A DNA stretch of 64,000 nt from Gnetum montanum (lineage: Eukaryota > Streptophyta > Gnetopsida > Gnetales > Gnetaceae). Where the stretch lies: NCBI GenBank assembly GCA_015680685.1, contig MNCI01008930.1:18408-82407 (forward strand). The letters run 5' to 3'. This document shows positions 35,990 to 47,962 of this stretch, in pieces. A program made the translations under genes and the position numbers. The notes below the pieces were generated by a model. The model was given only the letters and a program-made list of their open reading frames with translations, made no database searches and had not been told where the DNA came from. Position 1 is the stretch's first letter. Every line of letters starts with the position of its first letter.

Positions 35990-37724
35990 GAAGAGGCTTT
36001 TGAAGTTCAAAAAATTTAGAAATGATTAGAGAATGAGATTTTATGAAGAAAAATTCCTTAAGGTGCACATGAAAGATTTAATTGTAGCAGCATCTAAAGG
36101 TAAGAAACTTGACTAACCAAACCATGAGATATGCAAGTCAATCCTCCCCATATTGGCAGATGCTCTTTTTGCCGTTGCATAACCTTAACTAAGAAGTCTA
36201 TGGACCCCATAGTTGATTAATGATTATGAAAAGTTAAGGACCAAACTTGGAGAATCTATTTAAGAATTTCAACACATCAAACTAAGACATTAGACGAAAA
36301 CATGGACAATTGGCAATGAGGTAAGTTATGGAAGTATTAATGGTTGATAAAGAGAGTGGCATGAAGTTCCTGATCTTGGTCACATAAAGTTCTTTGTGGA
36401 ATTCATGGTTAAATGACCCAATAGAGTCCATTGTTAGTCTAGAACAAAACCAACCATGTTCAATGACTTTGCTTCACCACTCTCAGATCAATACATCCCC
36501 TTGAGACACAAGAATGCTCCCACAAATTAAACATCATTCCTTTTAGAGAAGAAAAGAGAAGTAGAAAGCAAGAAAGAACTTTAGTTAGAGGGGACCTTCA
36601 AGCATAGGTAACATATCTTTCTAGTCCCATAACTAGTGCTTGTAGCCTGTTTATTGTGTCTAAGGGGTGTGCTTTGAATTCCCATCATTTATTTTTTAAA
36701 AAATATTTTTTATGGATTTTTGGATGGGAACCACACCATGCAAAGACTTATTTAACTTCCTATTATTGGTTGACACAAAACATTAAGAGATTCATAAAAA
36801 ACACATTTGCACTCAAGATGGTAGAAGGCACAAAGAGCTTTGAATCCCTTTGAAGTCACATCTTTTTCAAACTTTTGAATGCTTCCCAAGTCTAGAAACT
36901 ACCCAAGTCACAAGTTTGTTAAGGTTTTACTAATGAAAGGGGACCTCATGTTTCAAAAAATAAGGAAAACCATAGAGTTTGTAGATGGGTGAATGACGTG
37001 GACTCATGACATGTTCCATGAAAAAGAAACTTTTTCTTAGTTATTAGTCATCAAAATTCAAAAATAGAAACTAAACATTAGCAGTCAAAAATGTTAAGTA
37101 CAAATCACCATTAGTAAACAACTATAGCATCATTGTGTCTTGTTGACAATAAGGCACTTTATTAGAAAAAATCATGAGAAAATCACACTAAAATCAAATA
37201 AAATATACAAGAATTTGTAAAATATTCAAGAAAGATAGAACGTACTAATGATGTTAAAAAACAAAAATTGGAAAAATTAATAAAGTAAAAACAAAAAGGT
37301 GTAAGATAAAGAAGGCATAAAACAAAAATTCATAAATATAACAAAGTTTAAAACAAAAACATGAAAAATAAAAAGATGAAAAACTATGAAGCCATTATAA
37401 TTGTTAGCATTGATTGCCATCTCCCCGACTACTAAATTGTAAGAAGAAGATATAAAAAATTGAGCATGGTTGTTCATCTAGTGAGGCATTTGTTGCACTA
37501 GCTTGCTTAGGTTCATGGAAAGGTTTTAGTTGTTGCATGTTAATTAGTTACTTTTTTTTAGGCTCTCAAGTTTGTAGATTAACATGGCCCCAGGAGGAAG
37601 GGTTTTATAGATAATGTATGGCCCCTTCCACAACATTTGGAACTTTGTCTTTTGAGGTACGTGTGTGGGGTTCTAGTAGAGGACCTTGTCTCTAGGTTGA
37701 AATTTTACTTTTTGTATTCTAAGG
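35990..37724 (-). mobile_element. E8: integrase C-terminus and 3' noncoding remnant
   Basis: On minus, the sequence begins at 37724 within the integrase C-terminal segment (IQKVKFQPRDKVLYWNP-like, matching E5 at 6885-6950). It runs into the 3' noncoding region with the A/T-rich tract at 37180-37390 and the block around 36650-36740 shared with E1 and E5. E7's LTR begins at 37725, inside this integrase sequence. The left limit is approximate. Confidence 0.6.
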
Positions 37725-38594
37725 TGATGAATCATATTTTGTAGTGCTCTAATATTAGAGTTGTGATGTCAAGTATCCAATATTGAGCTCCAAGATGTGA
37801 TGTCAGATATCCGATATCATGGGGTATATGTTGATCTATAAATATAGCACTTGGGCACATGGTTTTGATATAGTTTTTGTCATAGCATAGTAGAGCTCTT
37901 GTAGTTTCTTTTCTCTAGAGTTAGAATATTTTCCAAAGTGTTAGTAGAAGGGTTCATTTAGTGTACATAGCTTTATTTGAGCACTATTGTACCTAAGCAT
38001 GGTAGTGTGTGTAGTAATAAAAATGAGCTTTCTAATCAAACATTGCAGCACCTTGGCTAGCTTAAATAATTTATTTATGTATTTAATGTTTTATGAAATT
38101 TCCTTTGATTCTCCCATGTAATTAATATAAAGTAAGATTGTTCAATTAAATAGAAATTAATTAAGCACATACGTATAACCACTTCGATCATGTGTATGAC
38201 CCTTGGTAATCTCAGCAATGTTTAATGTTTGGTAATCCATCAGTGTTATATGTGTTCAAGATGTGCACAAGAAGTGGGATCAGATACTTATGTTAAGATA
38301 GTTAGTTATTAATTAGCAATTAGATTAGTTAAATTTTTTCATATATTAAGTTTTAGCTTGTTCTTAATCATAGACAAATAAAATACAAAATAACAAAAAT
38401 GATGTGCCTTAATTACACTTAACCATACAATTAAGATCCACAAGTGTAATTGAGAAGACAACAATTGTCACGATTAGATTACATGTCCTAGAACTAGTGT
38501 ACTTAGGAACTTAAGGTCTATGGAATTTGACCAGATCGCATGTAAACACTTATGATTCATATGGTTGGGTGTATGGGTACCTCGCTGCTCATCA
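37725..38594 (+). repeat. E7 5' LTR
   Basis: 870 bp, TGATGAATCAT...GCTCATCA. GATATC-type palindromes at about 37795-37820 precede TATAAATA at 37837-37844. The same subfamily as the E6 and E11 LTRs. Confidence 0.85.
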
Positions 38595-38595
38595 T

Positions 38596-38613
38596 TGGCG
38601 TTGTTGCTAGGGA
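38596..38613 (+). promoter_or_regulatory. E7 primer-binding site
   Basis: TGGCGTTGTTGCTAGGGA, one base after the LTR. It differs from the tRNA-Asp complement only by four transitions, as expected from methylation-driven decay. Confidence 0.8.
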
Positions 38614-38756
38614 CCTTTTGTTTGTTACATGTGCTATCTAGGATTTAGTGAAAACTATTCAAAATTATTGGAATGAACCCTAGAGTCATATCATACTTTA
38701 AAATAACTACAATAATTTTAAAAATCACACTACATTTTTATATTTTAACACAAAAT

Positions 38757-41200
38757 GTCTTATTCTCATAGAAGTAATTCTCTGCCCAAGTCTGATGGAG
38801 TACATCAATAGGTACCCCAATAATGTAGAGTGGTATATGCTCATCTTGATGAGTATGTACCCAATTTCACCATCATCCTCCACTAAGATGAACTACTATA
38901 GTGGTGCAACATGAATGACAACATCATTTTGCCACGTGATCGATCCATTCTTGTGATGCTCAACCAAACTCTTACACAATTGGGTCTCCAGGGACTCCAT
39001 TATGAGTATGTTGTGCAGGATAGTGACACCAAGGATAATCATCCCACTAAGGCACAATGTCTAAGGGATTAACAGCTAGAATAACACTATGAATCTATGA
39101 AGTGAAAGTGGTTCAATGATTCTTCATACCTACTGTACCAGAAAGATAGTGGAGAATCCTTCACTAGGGGTTTTCCATTCAACAAAACTCCTCTTGTTCA
39201 CTTCGGTGAAGGAGGTCAAAACCAAAACCTATAGTCCACAATCCATAATATAGGTTTTAATAAGAATGGATTCAATGACAAAGGGGAATCCAAGGAGGTG
39301 AGTCAGGGTAGGGATGCAGACAAGAAACAAGATTGTGATTGTGGTCACAATCACTAAAGATGGGGTAGAAAGCACTATGATGGTGCTAGACCTTCTTTCT
39401 CTTCACCTTCATCATCATCTTCTTCCTCTTTTGGCTTTGAATGTAACTACAGGGGGTGCAATCATGATGGAGGTGACTAATTGGATCAAGATAATCGAAG
39501 GGTCCATTGGGCAAGTCAAGACTAGGGGCATGGGCATTCAAGTGAGACCCACTACCATGAACAAAGGGGTAGCAAATGGCATCATAAGCACTACAATCAT
39601 GGCCTTGATGAGCCTTTTCTTGATACCCAAAGCATGCGAAAAATTGTAAGTGCAAATTCCTATAGGGCACATTAAGGATAATTAGATCAAGAGGCTAGAC
39701 ATGAACAACATTCCTAGGTTCAAAAGGGGATATCACTCGAATTTGTAGATTCATCTGTAAGCTTTCCACAATGTCTATGCCTTGAAAAATATAGAAAATG
39801 ATTGAAAAAAACTTAAGTTGTTCCCCAAGATACTCATTAAAAAAGTAGAAAGTTGGTACTAGTTCTTAAAACTAGAATTCATCAAATGGTGAAGTACAAT
39901 GCTTAAATTGTTCAATGACAAGTATCAAATGTACTCTCAAGTGTCCAACTTGAGGAGGCAGATCCAAGGATGGAAGCAAGGGACACATGAATCCTTGGAT
40001 GTAGCCATGGGACAATACTATTCCTTATTACATAGATGTCTTGGCCATGTTTTTTCTCAACTAGAATAACTTCGCCACATCGTCAATGGGCTCTAATAAA
40101 AAATGAGGAGAACTCTTGGTGTCTATACCTAAGGGTGATTGTTAGAATTAAGAGTCCATTAGATCCAAAGGTTGATCGAGTAGGTTGCAAAAGAAGAAGG
40201 AGAGTTGAGGAAATGTGAAAATGTAGAAGAATATAACCACATCCCTTTCAATCATAAGAGGGAGGTTTGATTTTGTGAAAATGAGTAAGAATCACCACTT
40301 GATGAGGTGGTGAACTATAAGACCTTGCTAATTTAAAAATGCACCTTTGAAATTTTAGCTAAGGTAGATCAGTTATGGGACTCCATGGATAGTAGATTTC
40401 AAACTATACTAAAAATTGTTAAAGAGTCCAAAGAACAAGGTAGTGATCATGATCGCAAGAGATGCAAGAAAGTTGAACATGCCAATCAAAGGAGTAAGGA
40501 CAAGATTGTTGTAGTAGGAGAATTTGTGAAGACTAAATTTGATGATGGTGGTGGGTGTGACATCTACCAATATGAACATCCTAAAGGATGTTACCCCATC
40601 ATTTCACACTTACAAGAGTTTGGGGTATATGCTCTGAATCCATGACTAGCAAGAAGGAAAATACCCAGAAGATTGCCTTATCCTCAAGGTAATCCTAGGT
40701 AGTTCCATTAGTAACAATAATATTATCCAAGTGGAACTTCACCACAATCACACAAGCAGTATCAATAGTGGCAACAACCATAGCCATGGGTGCTAGCATA
40801 GCCAAAGTAGCAATACCCTTATAGATAACCTAATCCATATGGATATTATGTTTAGTAACCCTTGTCTCCACATGACTCTTCCAGTCATGTTTCTACTTTT
40901 CAATATTACTACTACCCTCTTAACTATTATCAAACTCATTTTGCACGTGTAAGGAGGGATACCATCTTTTATCCTTATCCTCCTCTTATTCCTACACTTG
41001 TTCCTCCACCCTCAACAAAGCTACCACCTACTCCATATATGTAGGATGAACTTCTAGCCCAACCATAACAACGCAACACTACCAAGGCCATTACCCTATA
41101 ACCAGTTCATCAATTGGGGAGTTCAGATAATAGATCACGAAAAAGACCTTTCTTTTGATCCAACAATGCACATGAGCCCTCACATATACATGCAGTTGGC
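38757..41200 (+). pseudogene. E7 gag remnant
   Basis: A Ser-rich N-terminal part starts near 38757. The gag core is at 39700-40110 (MNNIPRFKRGYHSN, LKLFNDKYQMYSQVSNLRRQI, WKQGTHESLDVAMGQYYSLL). A Lys-rich segment holds SKEQGSDHDRKRCKKVE (40425-40480), followed by a knuckle at 40556-40594 in which two Cys are now Tyr. A Pro/Gln-rich tail (40700-41200) includes SLFLLFQPTLVPPPSTKLPP-type sequence. Frameshifts and stops are present. Confidence 0.65.
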
Positions 41201-41369
41201 AACCCTACTTCTCCATCTTTCTCTATATCAAATTCCTTTGAGTTCCCTTCAAAACAAATACTTTTCAAGATCCATACTATTATGCTTACTCATGCTATAT
41301 CTGATTGAATCTATGCTAGCAACCTTCCTAGGAAATTAGCTAATCTTGGGAGTCCTCTTATTTATTTGC

Positions 41370-41785
41370 AGATTGCTAGGAATGAACCATGTAAAGCTCT
41401 TATGGATTTAGGTTCTAGTGTCAACTTGATCTCTCATGAGATGTATACTGCATGGAACCTACCCCCTCTTAAGAAGAGCAATATTTGATTAAAACTGGTA
41501 GACTAATCCATCACTGCTCCATTGGGACTGGTAGAAGACATTACAACCACTATCTATGGGTGGTCTTATCCTATTGATTTCCTAGTAATGAAGGTTGAGA
41601 ATTACAAAGGGGACTTCCCAATCATCATGGGAAGGATATGGATAAGCACTATTGATGCAAAAATAGGCATTAGAGATCGTTTTCTAGAGATATCTAAGGA
41701 AAATACATTCAAAAAGATTGAGAAGAAGCGAGTTCCATGCATCGGTTATAGTGATACAGGGTGTAATTGTGTGCAAAAACTCTAG
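41370..41785 (+). pseudogene. E7 aspartic protease remnant
   Basis: The plus strand has ALMDLGSSVNLISHEMY (about 41396-41446), so the catalytic D-S-G has become D-L-G. LPPLKKSNI and the open stretch 41522-41785 follow (GLVEDITTTIYGWSYPIDFL, DFPIIMGRIWISTIDA). The fold is recognisable and the enzyme inactive. Confidence 0.75.
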
Positions 41786-42059
41786 TTTGTGAAACAAGCA
41801 TCCATCTCTGCATGTAGGTAGCATGTGCCAAAAGTAGATATTCAAAGGTGTTTGTATGTAGAAGCCATAAAACGAGGGCACCAAGTGGATGACTACTGAT
41901 TCTGAAAGCAACACACTTTACATGAAACCTACTAAGAGTCTGACATATGCATATGTTATAGGCATAGATGAACTAGAGCAAGTTCATTACCAACTCTTTG
42001 GTAATGAAAATGATGATACCTATTGGGGAGAGCTAGAAATCCCTTAAGATTTTAAACGA

Positions 42060-43530
42060 GAGCCCCTTGAGTTAAAAAATCTACTTACTAGCATGGATTA
42101 TGTATTCTTAAAAAATGAGAAGCTAGTAATAATCAATATAAATTATGCTCCAGAATAGAAATAGATGCTATTGAATGTGGTTGAAAAATGGTCAACAGCC
42201 TTTGCTTGGTCATATCCTAAACTCATAGGAATTGATTCAAGGATATGCCAGCATTGTATCTACACTAACCTAGCCATGAAGCCAAAGAGATAGCTAGATA
42301 GGCTATTGAATCCCAAATTGAAGTAGATTGTCAAGGAAAAAATCAAACAACTCCTCAAGGTAGGGTTTATCTATTCCATTGTAGATAGTGAGGGGATCAG
42401 TTCACTTGTGATTGTGCCAAAGAAAGGTGGCAAGTGGCAAGTTTACATCAGTTTTTGGCTGTTGAATATGGCAAAATTCAAGGATCATTTTCTATCGTCA
42501 TTTGTTGATCATTTGTTAGACACCATATATGTACATTGCTACTATAGTTTTTTGGATGGTTATAGTAGCTATAACCAAATCCAGATTGTGCTAGAGGATT
42601 AGGCAAAAATAATATTCACAAGTCCTTGGGGGACCTTTGCATATCAAAAGAGGCCTTTTGGTCTATGCAATATCCTTGCTACATTATAATGCCTGGTCCT
42701 TAGCATTTTTCAATAGTAGATTGGTAACGGGGTAGAAGTATTTATGGATGAATTTTCTTCTTATGGGACTACATTTGAGCAAGCCTTGGACCACCTTGAG
42801 CAAGTGCTAAAATGATGTGTGGAAACAAACTTGTAGCTCAATTGGAAAAAAAGTCATTTGATGGTCTAAGAGGACATTGTGTTGGGGCACAAAATCTCAC
42901 AAGCAAGAATTGAGGTCAAACTTGAAAGAATAAGGGTAATTCAAGGAATTATCCACCAACTAGAAACCATCAAAGATGTTTAGTCATTCCTTAGATACAT
43001 TGGCTACTACCAGCAATTCATAAAGAATTCTCTAAGATCACAAAACTATTGGTTGATCTAACAAAGAAAGATGCTCCATTTATTTGGACCGAGGAATGTG
43101 AAAAAGCATTCTAGTAACTAAAGGAGAAACTTGTAGAAACTCCAATTCTACAGCCACCTCACTAGTCTAGACGATTTCATGTTGTGAAAAATACATCAAA
43201 TTACACCTTAGGTGCTATTCTTACATAGTTGAATGATAAAAAATGTCCATATTATATCCATTGCACAAGTCAAAGCATTGTGGGTGCACAATTGAGCTAT
43301 ACCACCACAAAAAAAGGATTAATGATAGTGGTGTTTGCTCTAGAAACGTTTAAGCATTACGTGCTTAGATACAAAGTGTTTATGCACATAGAGCATAATG
43401 CAATATGCTTCCTAATGAACAAGTCAACAATGAGGCCCTATGTCATATGGTGGCTAGTGATCTTATAGGAATTCAATCTTACGATGATAAACCCAAAAGG
43501 AACTAAGAATGTAGTTGCTAACCACTTGTC
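42060..43530 (+). pseudogene. E7 reverse transcriptase and RNase H remnant
   Basis: RT starts with LLKVGFIYSIVDSEGISSLV and VIVPKKGGKWQVYI (42350-42440), then LDGYSSYNQIQI, SPWGTFAYQKRPFGLCN (42630-42670) and the catalytic box VEVFMDEFSSYG (about 42732-42765; second Asp replaced by Glu). The thumb is VLGHKISQARIEVKLERIRVIQ. RNase H follows (43190-43500: SNYTLGAIL, YTTTKKGLMIVVFALETFKHY). Stop codons occur throughout. Confidence 0.8.
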
Positions 43531-43699
43531 TTGATTTTGATGGGATAATAGAGAAGAAGAAAGCCCACTATCTGATCTATTTCCTGATGAACTCCTCTTT
43601 GTTGAGGCTATAGCTAAATAATTGACCACTGAGCCTAAATGATATGATGGCATTCTTACCTATCTTCTTACTCAAGATATGCCACAAGGGTTGGACCAA

Positions 43700-44850
43700 T
43701 GGAAGAAACAATAGTTTCTTCACTAGGTAAAATGCTTCATGGAGATATCAAGAGACACCTTTACAAGGTGTGCGTTGACATCCTAGTTTGTTGGTGTGTC
43801 CTTGATGCTGATCAACTATGCATTCTCCAAGATGCTCATGAGGGTTCTTGTGGGGGCCACTATGTTGGGAGATGCATGACCATTAAAATCCTAATGGCGA
43901 GGTATTATTGGCCAACAATCTTTAGGGATGCTTATCAATTTGTCTACTCTTGTGAATGCTACCAACAAGATGGTGGAATGACTGCTCAAATGGAGGGATC
44001 TCAATAGTGGATCCAACCATTGGAACCCTTTGACATATGGGACATTGATTTTATGGGTCTCATCACATCCATGTTAAATGGAAGGGCATACATCATAGTT
44101 GTCATATACTATTGTATAAAATGGGTAGAAGTAGTAGCCATCACTGACTGTACATCTTCTATTGTTGCTCTGTTTATACAATAGAATGTTGGAAATAGGT
44201 TTGGTATGCCACATACATTAAATATTTGATAATGGAACCCACTTTACAAGCATTACCTTTTGGAAGCTTATGCAATGCTTAGGGGTTGAACATAAGCTAC
44301 CAATACCTTACCACCCCCAAGCTAATGGTTAAGCTGAGGTTACAAATAGGGAAATCATAAAGATCCTAACAAGAACTATTAGCAAATATAGCAGAGATTG
44401 GAGCACAAAGCTCAACGATGCCCTCTAGGCCTACCACTCAACATGGAAACTTCGATAGGCTATTCTCCCTATGAGATAGTGTATGGAAAATTACTAACAT
44501 TTCCTATTCAATCCAAGCTCCGTACACTTTCATGAACTTGTGACCTTGGCCTTGACTTAAGTCTAGCATAAAAAGAAAGATTAATGAACCTCAACTTGCT
44601 AGATGAAAATTGATTTGGTGTCCCTGTCATCTAATGAGTTGCACAAGGAATTCAACAAAAAAAGCCATGACCTTAACACTAGAAAATTTAAATTTCAATT
44701 GGAAGATAAGGTCCTTTACTAGAACCCCACTCACATACCTCAACAAACTAAGTTTCAAATGTTGTGGTAAGGACCTTATATAATTTACAAAATTTTCCTT
44801 CTAGGGCCATGATGATCTACAAATATAAGATCCTAGACAAGAAAGAATTG
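43700..44850 (+). pseudogene. E7 integrase remnant
   Basis: An open N-terminal zinc-binding module at 43699-44007 has H2C2 spacing (DAHEGSCGGHYVGRC...SCECYQQDGG). The DDE core follows (44035-44420: FDIWDIDFMG, NGTHF-like segment, TPYHPQANG-like segment), then the C-terminal segment to about 44850 (FKFQLEDKVLY). No chromodomain is visible. The core is broken by frameshifts. Confidence 0.75.
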
Positions 44851-44899
44851 GTCAACTTATAACAAGTCAAACCTATTAATGAGCCTAAGTTAGCTCATG

Positions 44900-45710
44900 G
44901 AACAAACACCTCATTAGATGGACAACCATGCTCAATCTTTCAAATCTCCTCCTTTCAACTTAGTTGTGGGGGATATGGTCATCCATGCTAAATATATAAG
45001 TAGCTCCTTAATTTTTCACCTTTTTTTTTACATGATTTTTTTCCCACCTTGTTATTTTTACAACTTTTTGTTTTACACATTCTTTATCTTACACCTTTTT
45101 GTTTTCACATTATTAATTTTTCAAGATTTTTATTTTATAACATCATTAGTACATTTTATTTTTCTTAAATATTTTACAATTTCTTATATATTTTCCTTTA
45201 TTTTGGATGTGATTTTCTTATTGTGTTTTAATAATAACATGCCTTATTGCTAACTAGGTATAGTGTGGTTTGATTGATGTGGAAATGTGTTATTTGGTTA
45301 TTTGATTATTAGTATCTAGATTCTAGCTTTGAATTTTGTTACTAATAACTAGGACATGGTCTCTTTTTCATGAAATAGGCAATGAGTCTACAAGCTCCAC
45401 CCATCCACAAACTCTATGATTTTTCTTATTCTAAAAGTGTGAGGTCCCTTTTCCATTAATAAAACTTTAACAAATTTATGACCTTGGTATTTTCTGGATT
45501 TAGAAAGTATTCAAAGGTTTAAATAGGGTGTGACCTCAAGGGGACTTGATATTCTTTGTACTTTTCTACTTGGGTGCATGTGTGTTTTCTTGGATTTCTC
45601 ACCATTCTGTATCAACCAATAGTAGGAAATTGAATAAGTCTTTGCATGGTGTGGTTCCCAATATAAAAGAAATGATGGGAATTCAAGGCACACCCCTTAG
45701 ATAAAATAAA
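44900..45710 (+). other. E7 3' noncoding region, truncated
   Basis: No gene. It begins with the conserved ttagttgtgggggatatgg block, then the T-rich tttttgttttaca tract (45010-45190) and the block near 45640-45700 shared with E1, E2 and E8. It stops at about 45710 without an LTR. Confidence 0.65.
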
Positions 45711-46084
45711 TGTACCATCATGTATTGTGTATGAACTACCCTCCATTAATAGGGTAACGTAGGATGACTATGGAAGCAAGAATTCCCTTTATGCATAGAT
45801 AAAATGGATTAGCAACATTATTTGATTAAGCCCCACTTATCAAGTAGGCTGGGGTCATTCCTCAACTAAAGCTAGGGTCGCCCATGCTTAGCTACCAACA
45901 TACGATATAACTTCCATCGACACCATTTATGCACATTACGCCACTAAGGGTGAAATGTGCACATATTTACAGTTACAAGGGTTAAGGCTCAATTATGAGA
46001 TATGCAAGTATGGTTAGGTTTGGTTTAGTTTATTGTACCAGGGTAATGTAAAGGATGGACTACAGTAACAAATATGGAATATAC

Positions 46085-46578
46085 CTGGAAATCAAATATT
46101 TCTTTGTTAGAATTCAATTGGTCATGGGCATCGTGAGCCCTTTCGAAATCGTTCTGTAATATTTCAGTGGTTGCTGTGAAGAATGATGTCATAGCCCCTG
46201 CAAAAGTAATAACAATGTTGGGACTAATCTATATTTTTTCACAAAATCAAAAAAGAAAAATAGCAAAATATGGGTCAAAAAGTAAATCCACTTAGCTTTA
46301 GACTAGGTGTAACTCAAAAAAGTTATTCTATTTGGTTTACACAAAATAGACTTTTGTGTACCCATTACCAACCCTTTTAGGGGGATTAGTTATCCTAGTT
46401 ACTTTGGGAGGGTGCCAAGATAGGCAAGTATGGGTTGGACAAGTTCTTATTGTTTAGTTAAATGGAAACACTTACCTAAAAACTAGGCATGAGGCTACAA
46501 AGAGCTACCTGTGCACTCATTCTTCGAATTAAAATAGTGAACGAAGGCCCCATTGATCACCGATGTGAGTGGTTGTAC
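46085..46578 (-). pseudogene. Two-exon orphan gene fragment (or unrecognised gene)
   Basis: On minus, a 70-bp block (46578-46509) reads VQPLTSVINGAFVHYF then NSKNECT plus one base. It is followed by a donor GTAGCT, a 311-bp intron, a ttttgcag acceptor and a 113-bp block (46197-46085). That block begins with two bases completing Gly, then reads AMTSFFTATTEILQNDFERA and HDAHDQLNSNKEIFDFQ, and ends CAG before a GTATAT donor. The phases match across the intron (1 then 2) and each block is open in only that frame. I do not recognise the protein, and flanking exons were not found. It could be a surviving piece of a host gene or chance. Confidence 0.4.
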
Positions 46579-47504
46579 CTTGAATAGGTGAACTGCTATG
46601 CTAGTACATGGTGAACACTTGTCTTACTTTCTTAGTTTACTTTTGGGTAGGTCTATTACATACAACATTTTTTTGTATTTATGTATCAGCTTAGTATGTA
46701 CTCTTGGGAAATTGAGAGGGAAATTTTATGGTCATTTGCAGAAAATGAATTATGTAACAGATTTCATGTTTAAAGCTTTGCCAATAGTAGTTATTAGTTA
46801 ATAAAAGTTATCTTCCAATTGTATTGACTTATGTGTTCTTTTATCATTCGCAATTGGAATCAAGTTTTTATTAGAATTTGTTTTAAAAGTATATGCAAAA
46901 GCTTTGTCTCTGAGTTTCTTCTTCTTCACACATAAAGATAGGAGAATAACCTAAAGTCGAGTTTAAGTCTACAATTAAGATTACAAGGTTTTGTTATATA
47001 CGAGGTCTAGTTAAAAGAAAGCAGAAGGTAGAGATTGAAGTTGCTCGAACAACTTTACTAGCACTACAAGCATAGTATAGTAAGATAATATTGGTTTTGA
47101 AATTTTATTTATTTTGTAAAATGATTTGGTAGTTGATACTTACATGTTTGAAAAAATTCTTAAGGTGCTCTACTAAATCTTATCACTACTTAAAGTACAA
47201 ATTGTACAAATATAATTTAGATGTTATGTTAGAGGTTAAAAGGGAGAGGATACTAGGTGAATTATGTGGGAAAAAGGCTTTCAAAACAAGAAGAAATAGT
47301 CAAAAGGAAAGTCTTGTAAAAATAATAATAATAAAAACATGAGATAGTCAAAAAGAACTAGGGTACATTAGAAACAAGGTCATGAGATGTGTGTCTAACG
47401 TGTTCTTAATGCAGGTTACTTATAAAATCTATTATTAGTGCATGTGAAGTTCACGCTCTTATTCTAAAAGCTAACACTATCTAGAACCCTATCTAATATA
47501 ATAA

Positions 47505-47582
47505 GGTGTTAGCCTAATGGTAAGACATTTGATTTGGAAGCTCTAGGTCATAAGTTTGATTCTAGTAAGCAATACTAGGTTA
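47505..47582 (+). repeat. tRNA-derived SINE-like head
   Basis: TAGCCTAATGG at 47510-47520 fits the RNA polymerase III A box perfectly. AGTTTGATTCT at 47553-47563 fits a degenerate B box, 32 bases later. The anticodon arm does not pair well, so a functional tRNA is unlikely; a SINE 5' part is more plausible. Confidence 0.4.
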
Positions 47583-47956
47583 TGTAAATTCTAATTAAAT
47601 TATATACCTTAATTAAGCATATAGGAGTGTAATAATGATGAACAAATAAGTATATTTAAATATAGGGTCTAAAGCACCCTATAAAATAGAAAGGAGGCGT
47701 TATACGTAATGATGGATGCATGTCTCACAATCACATGTGTAAAGCACACCATAAACACTTCCTTATTATCTTTTAAAAAATATTTATTTTACCATAGATG
47801 CTTTTTGATTGACCCCTCAGGTTTCAAAGCTCACAAGGAGAGGAATCCAACAGCAGCGTGATGTCTGGGAAAGCTACCGGCTGGTCATTTTTTGCTACCA
47901 CCATATTTGCAAGGCAGATACACCAGAAATAATAAGAACGGGTTCAGCGGCGTAAT

Positions 47957-47962
47957 TTTATT
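47957..47962 (-). terminator. AATAAA overlapping the PKS-A stop codon
   Basis: The minus strand reads TTTAAATAAAAT across the TAA stop, so a canonical poly(A) hexamer overlaps the end of the coding region. No second AATAAA is obvious in the next 100 bases. Whether it is used is unknown; plant signals are loose. Confidence 0.35.

Larger units (their letters stand above)
37725..45710 (+). mobile_element. E7: most complete Ty3/gypsy gag-pol element
   Basis: In order on +: 5' LTR (37725-38594), PBS (38596-38613), gag, zinc knuckle, protease, RT, RNase H, integrase and 3' noncoding sequence (to about 45710). The domain order and the RT motifs (GTFAYQKRPFGLCN, LDGYSSYNQIQI) place it with Athila/Tat-like, non-chromodomain Ty3/gypsy. 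The 3' LTR is missing. Numerous stops and mutated catalytic residues (protease DLG, RT FMDE) show it is dead. Confidence 0.85.
45711..47957. other. Non-repeat interval with orphan exons and SINE-like sequence
   Basis: Apart from the two exon-like blocks at 46085-46578 and the tRNA-like sequence at 47505-47582, I see no coding signal. The AT-rich remainder looks unrelated to the retroelements. Confidence 0.5.

Noticed and set aside
47505-47582. Functional tRNA gene
   Set aside because: The anticodon and acceptor stems do not pair and the B box is degenerate.
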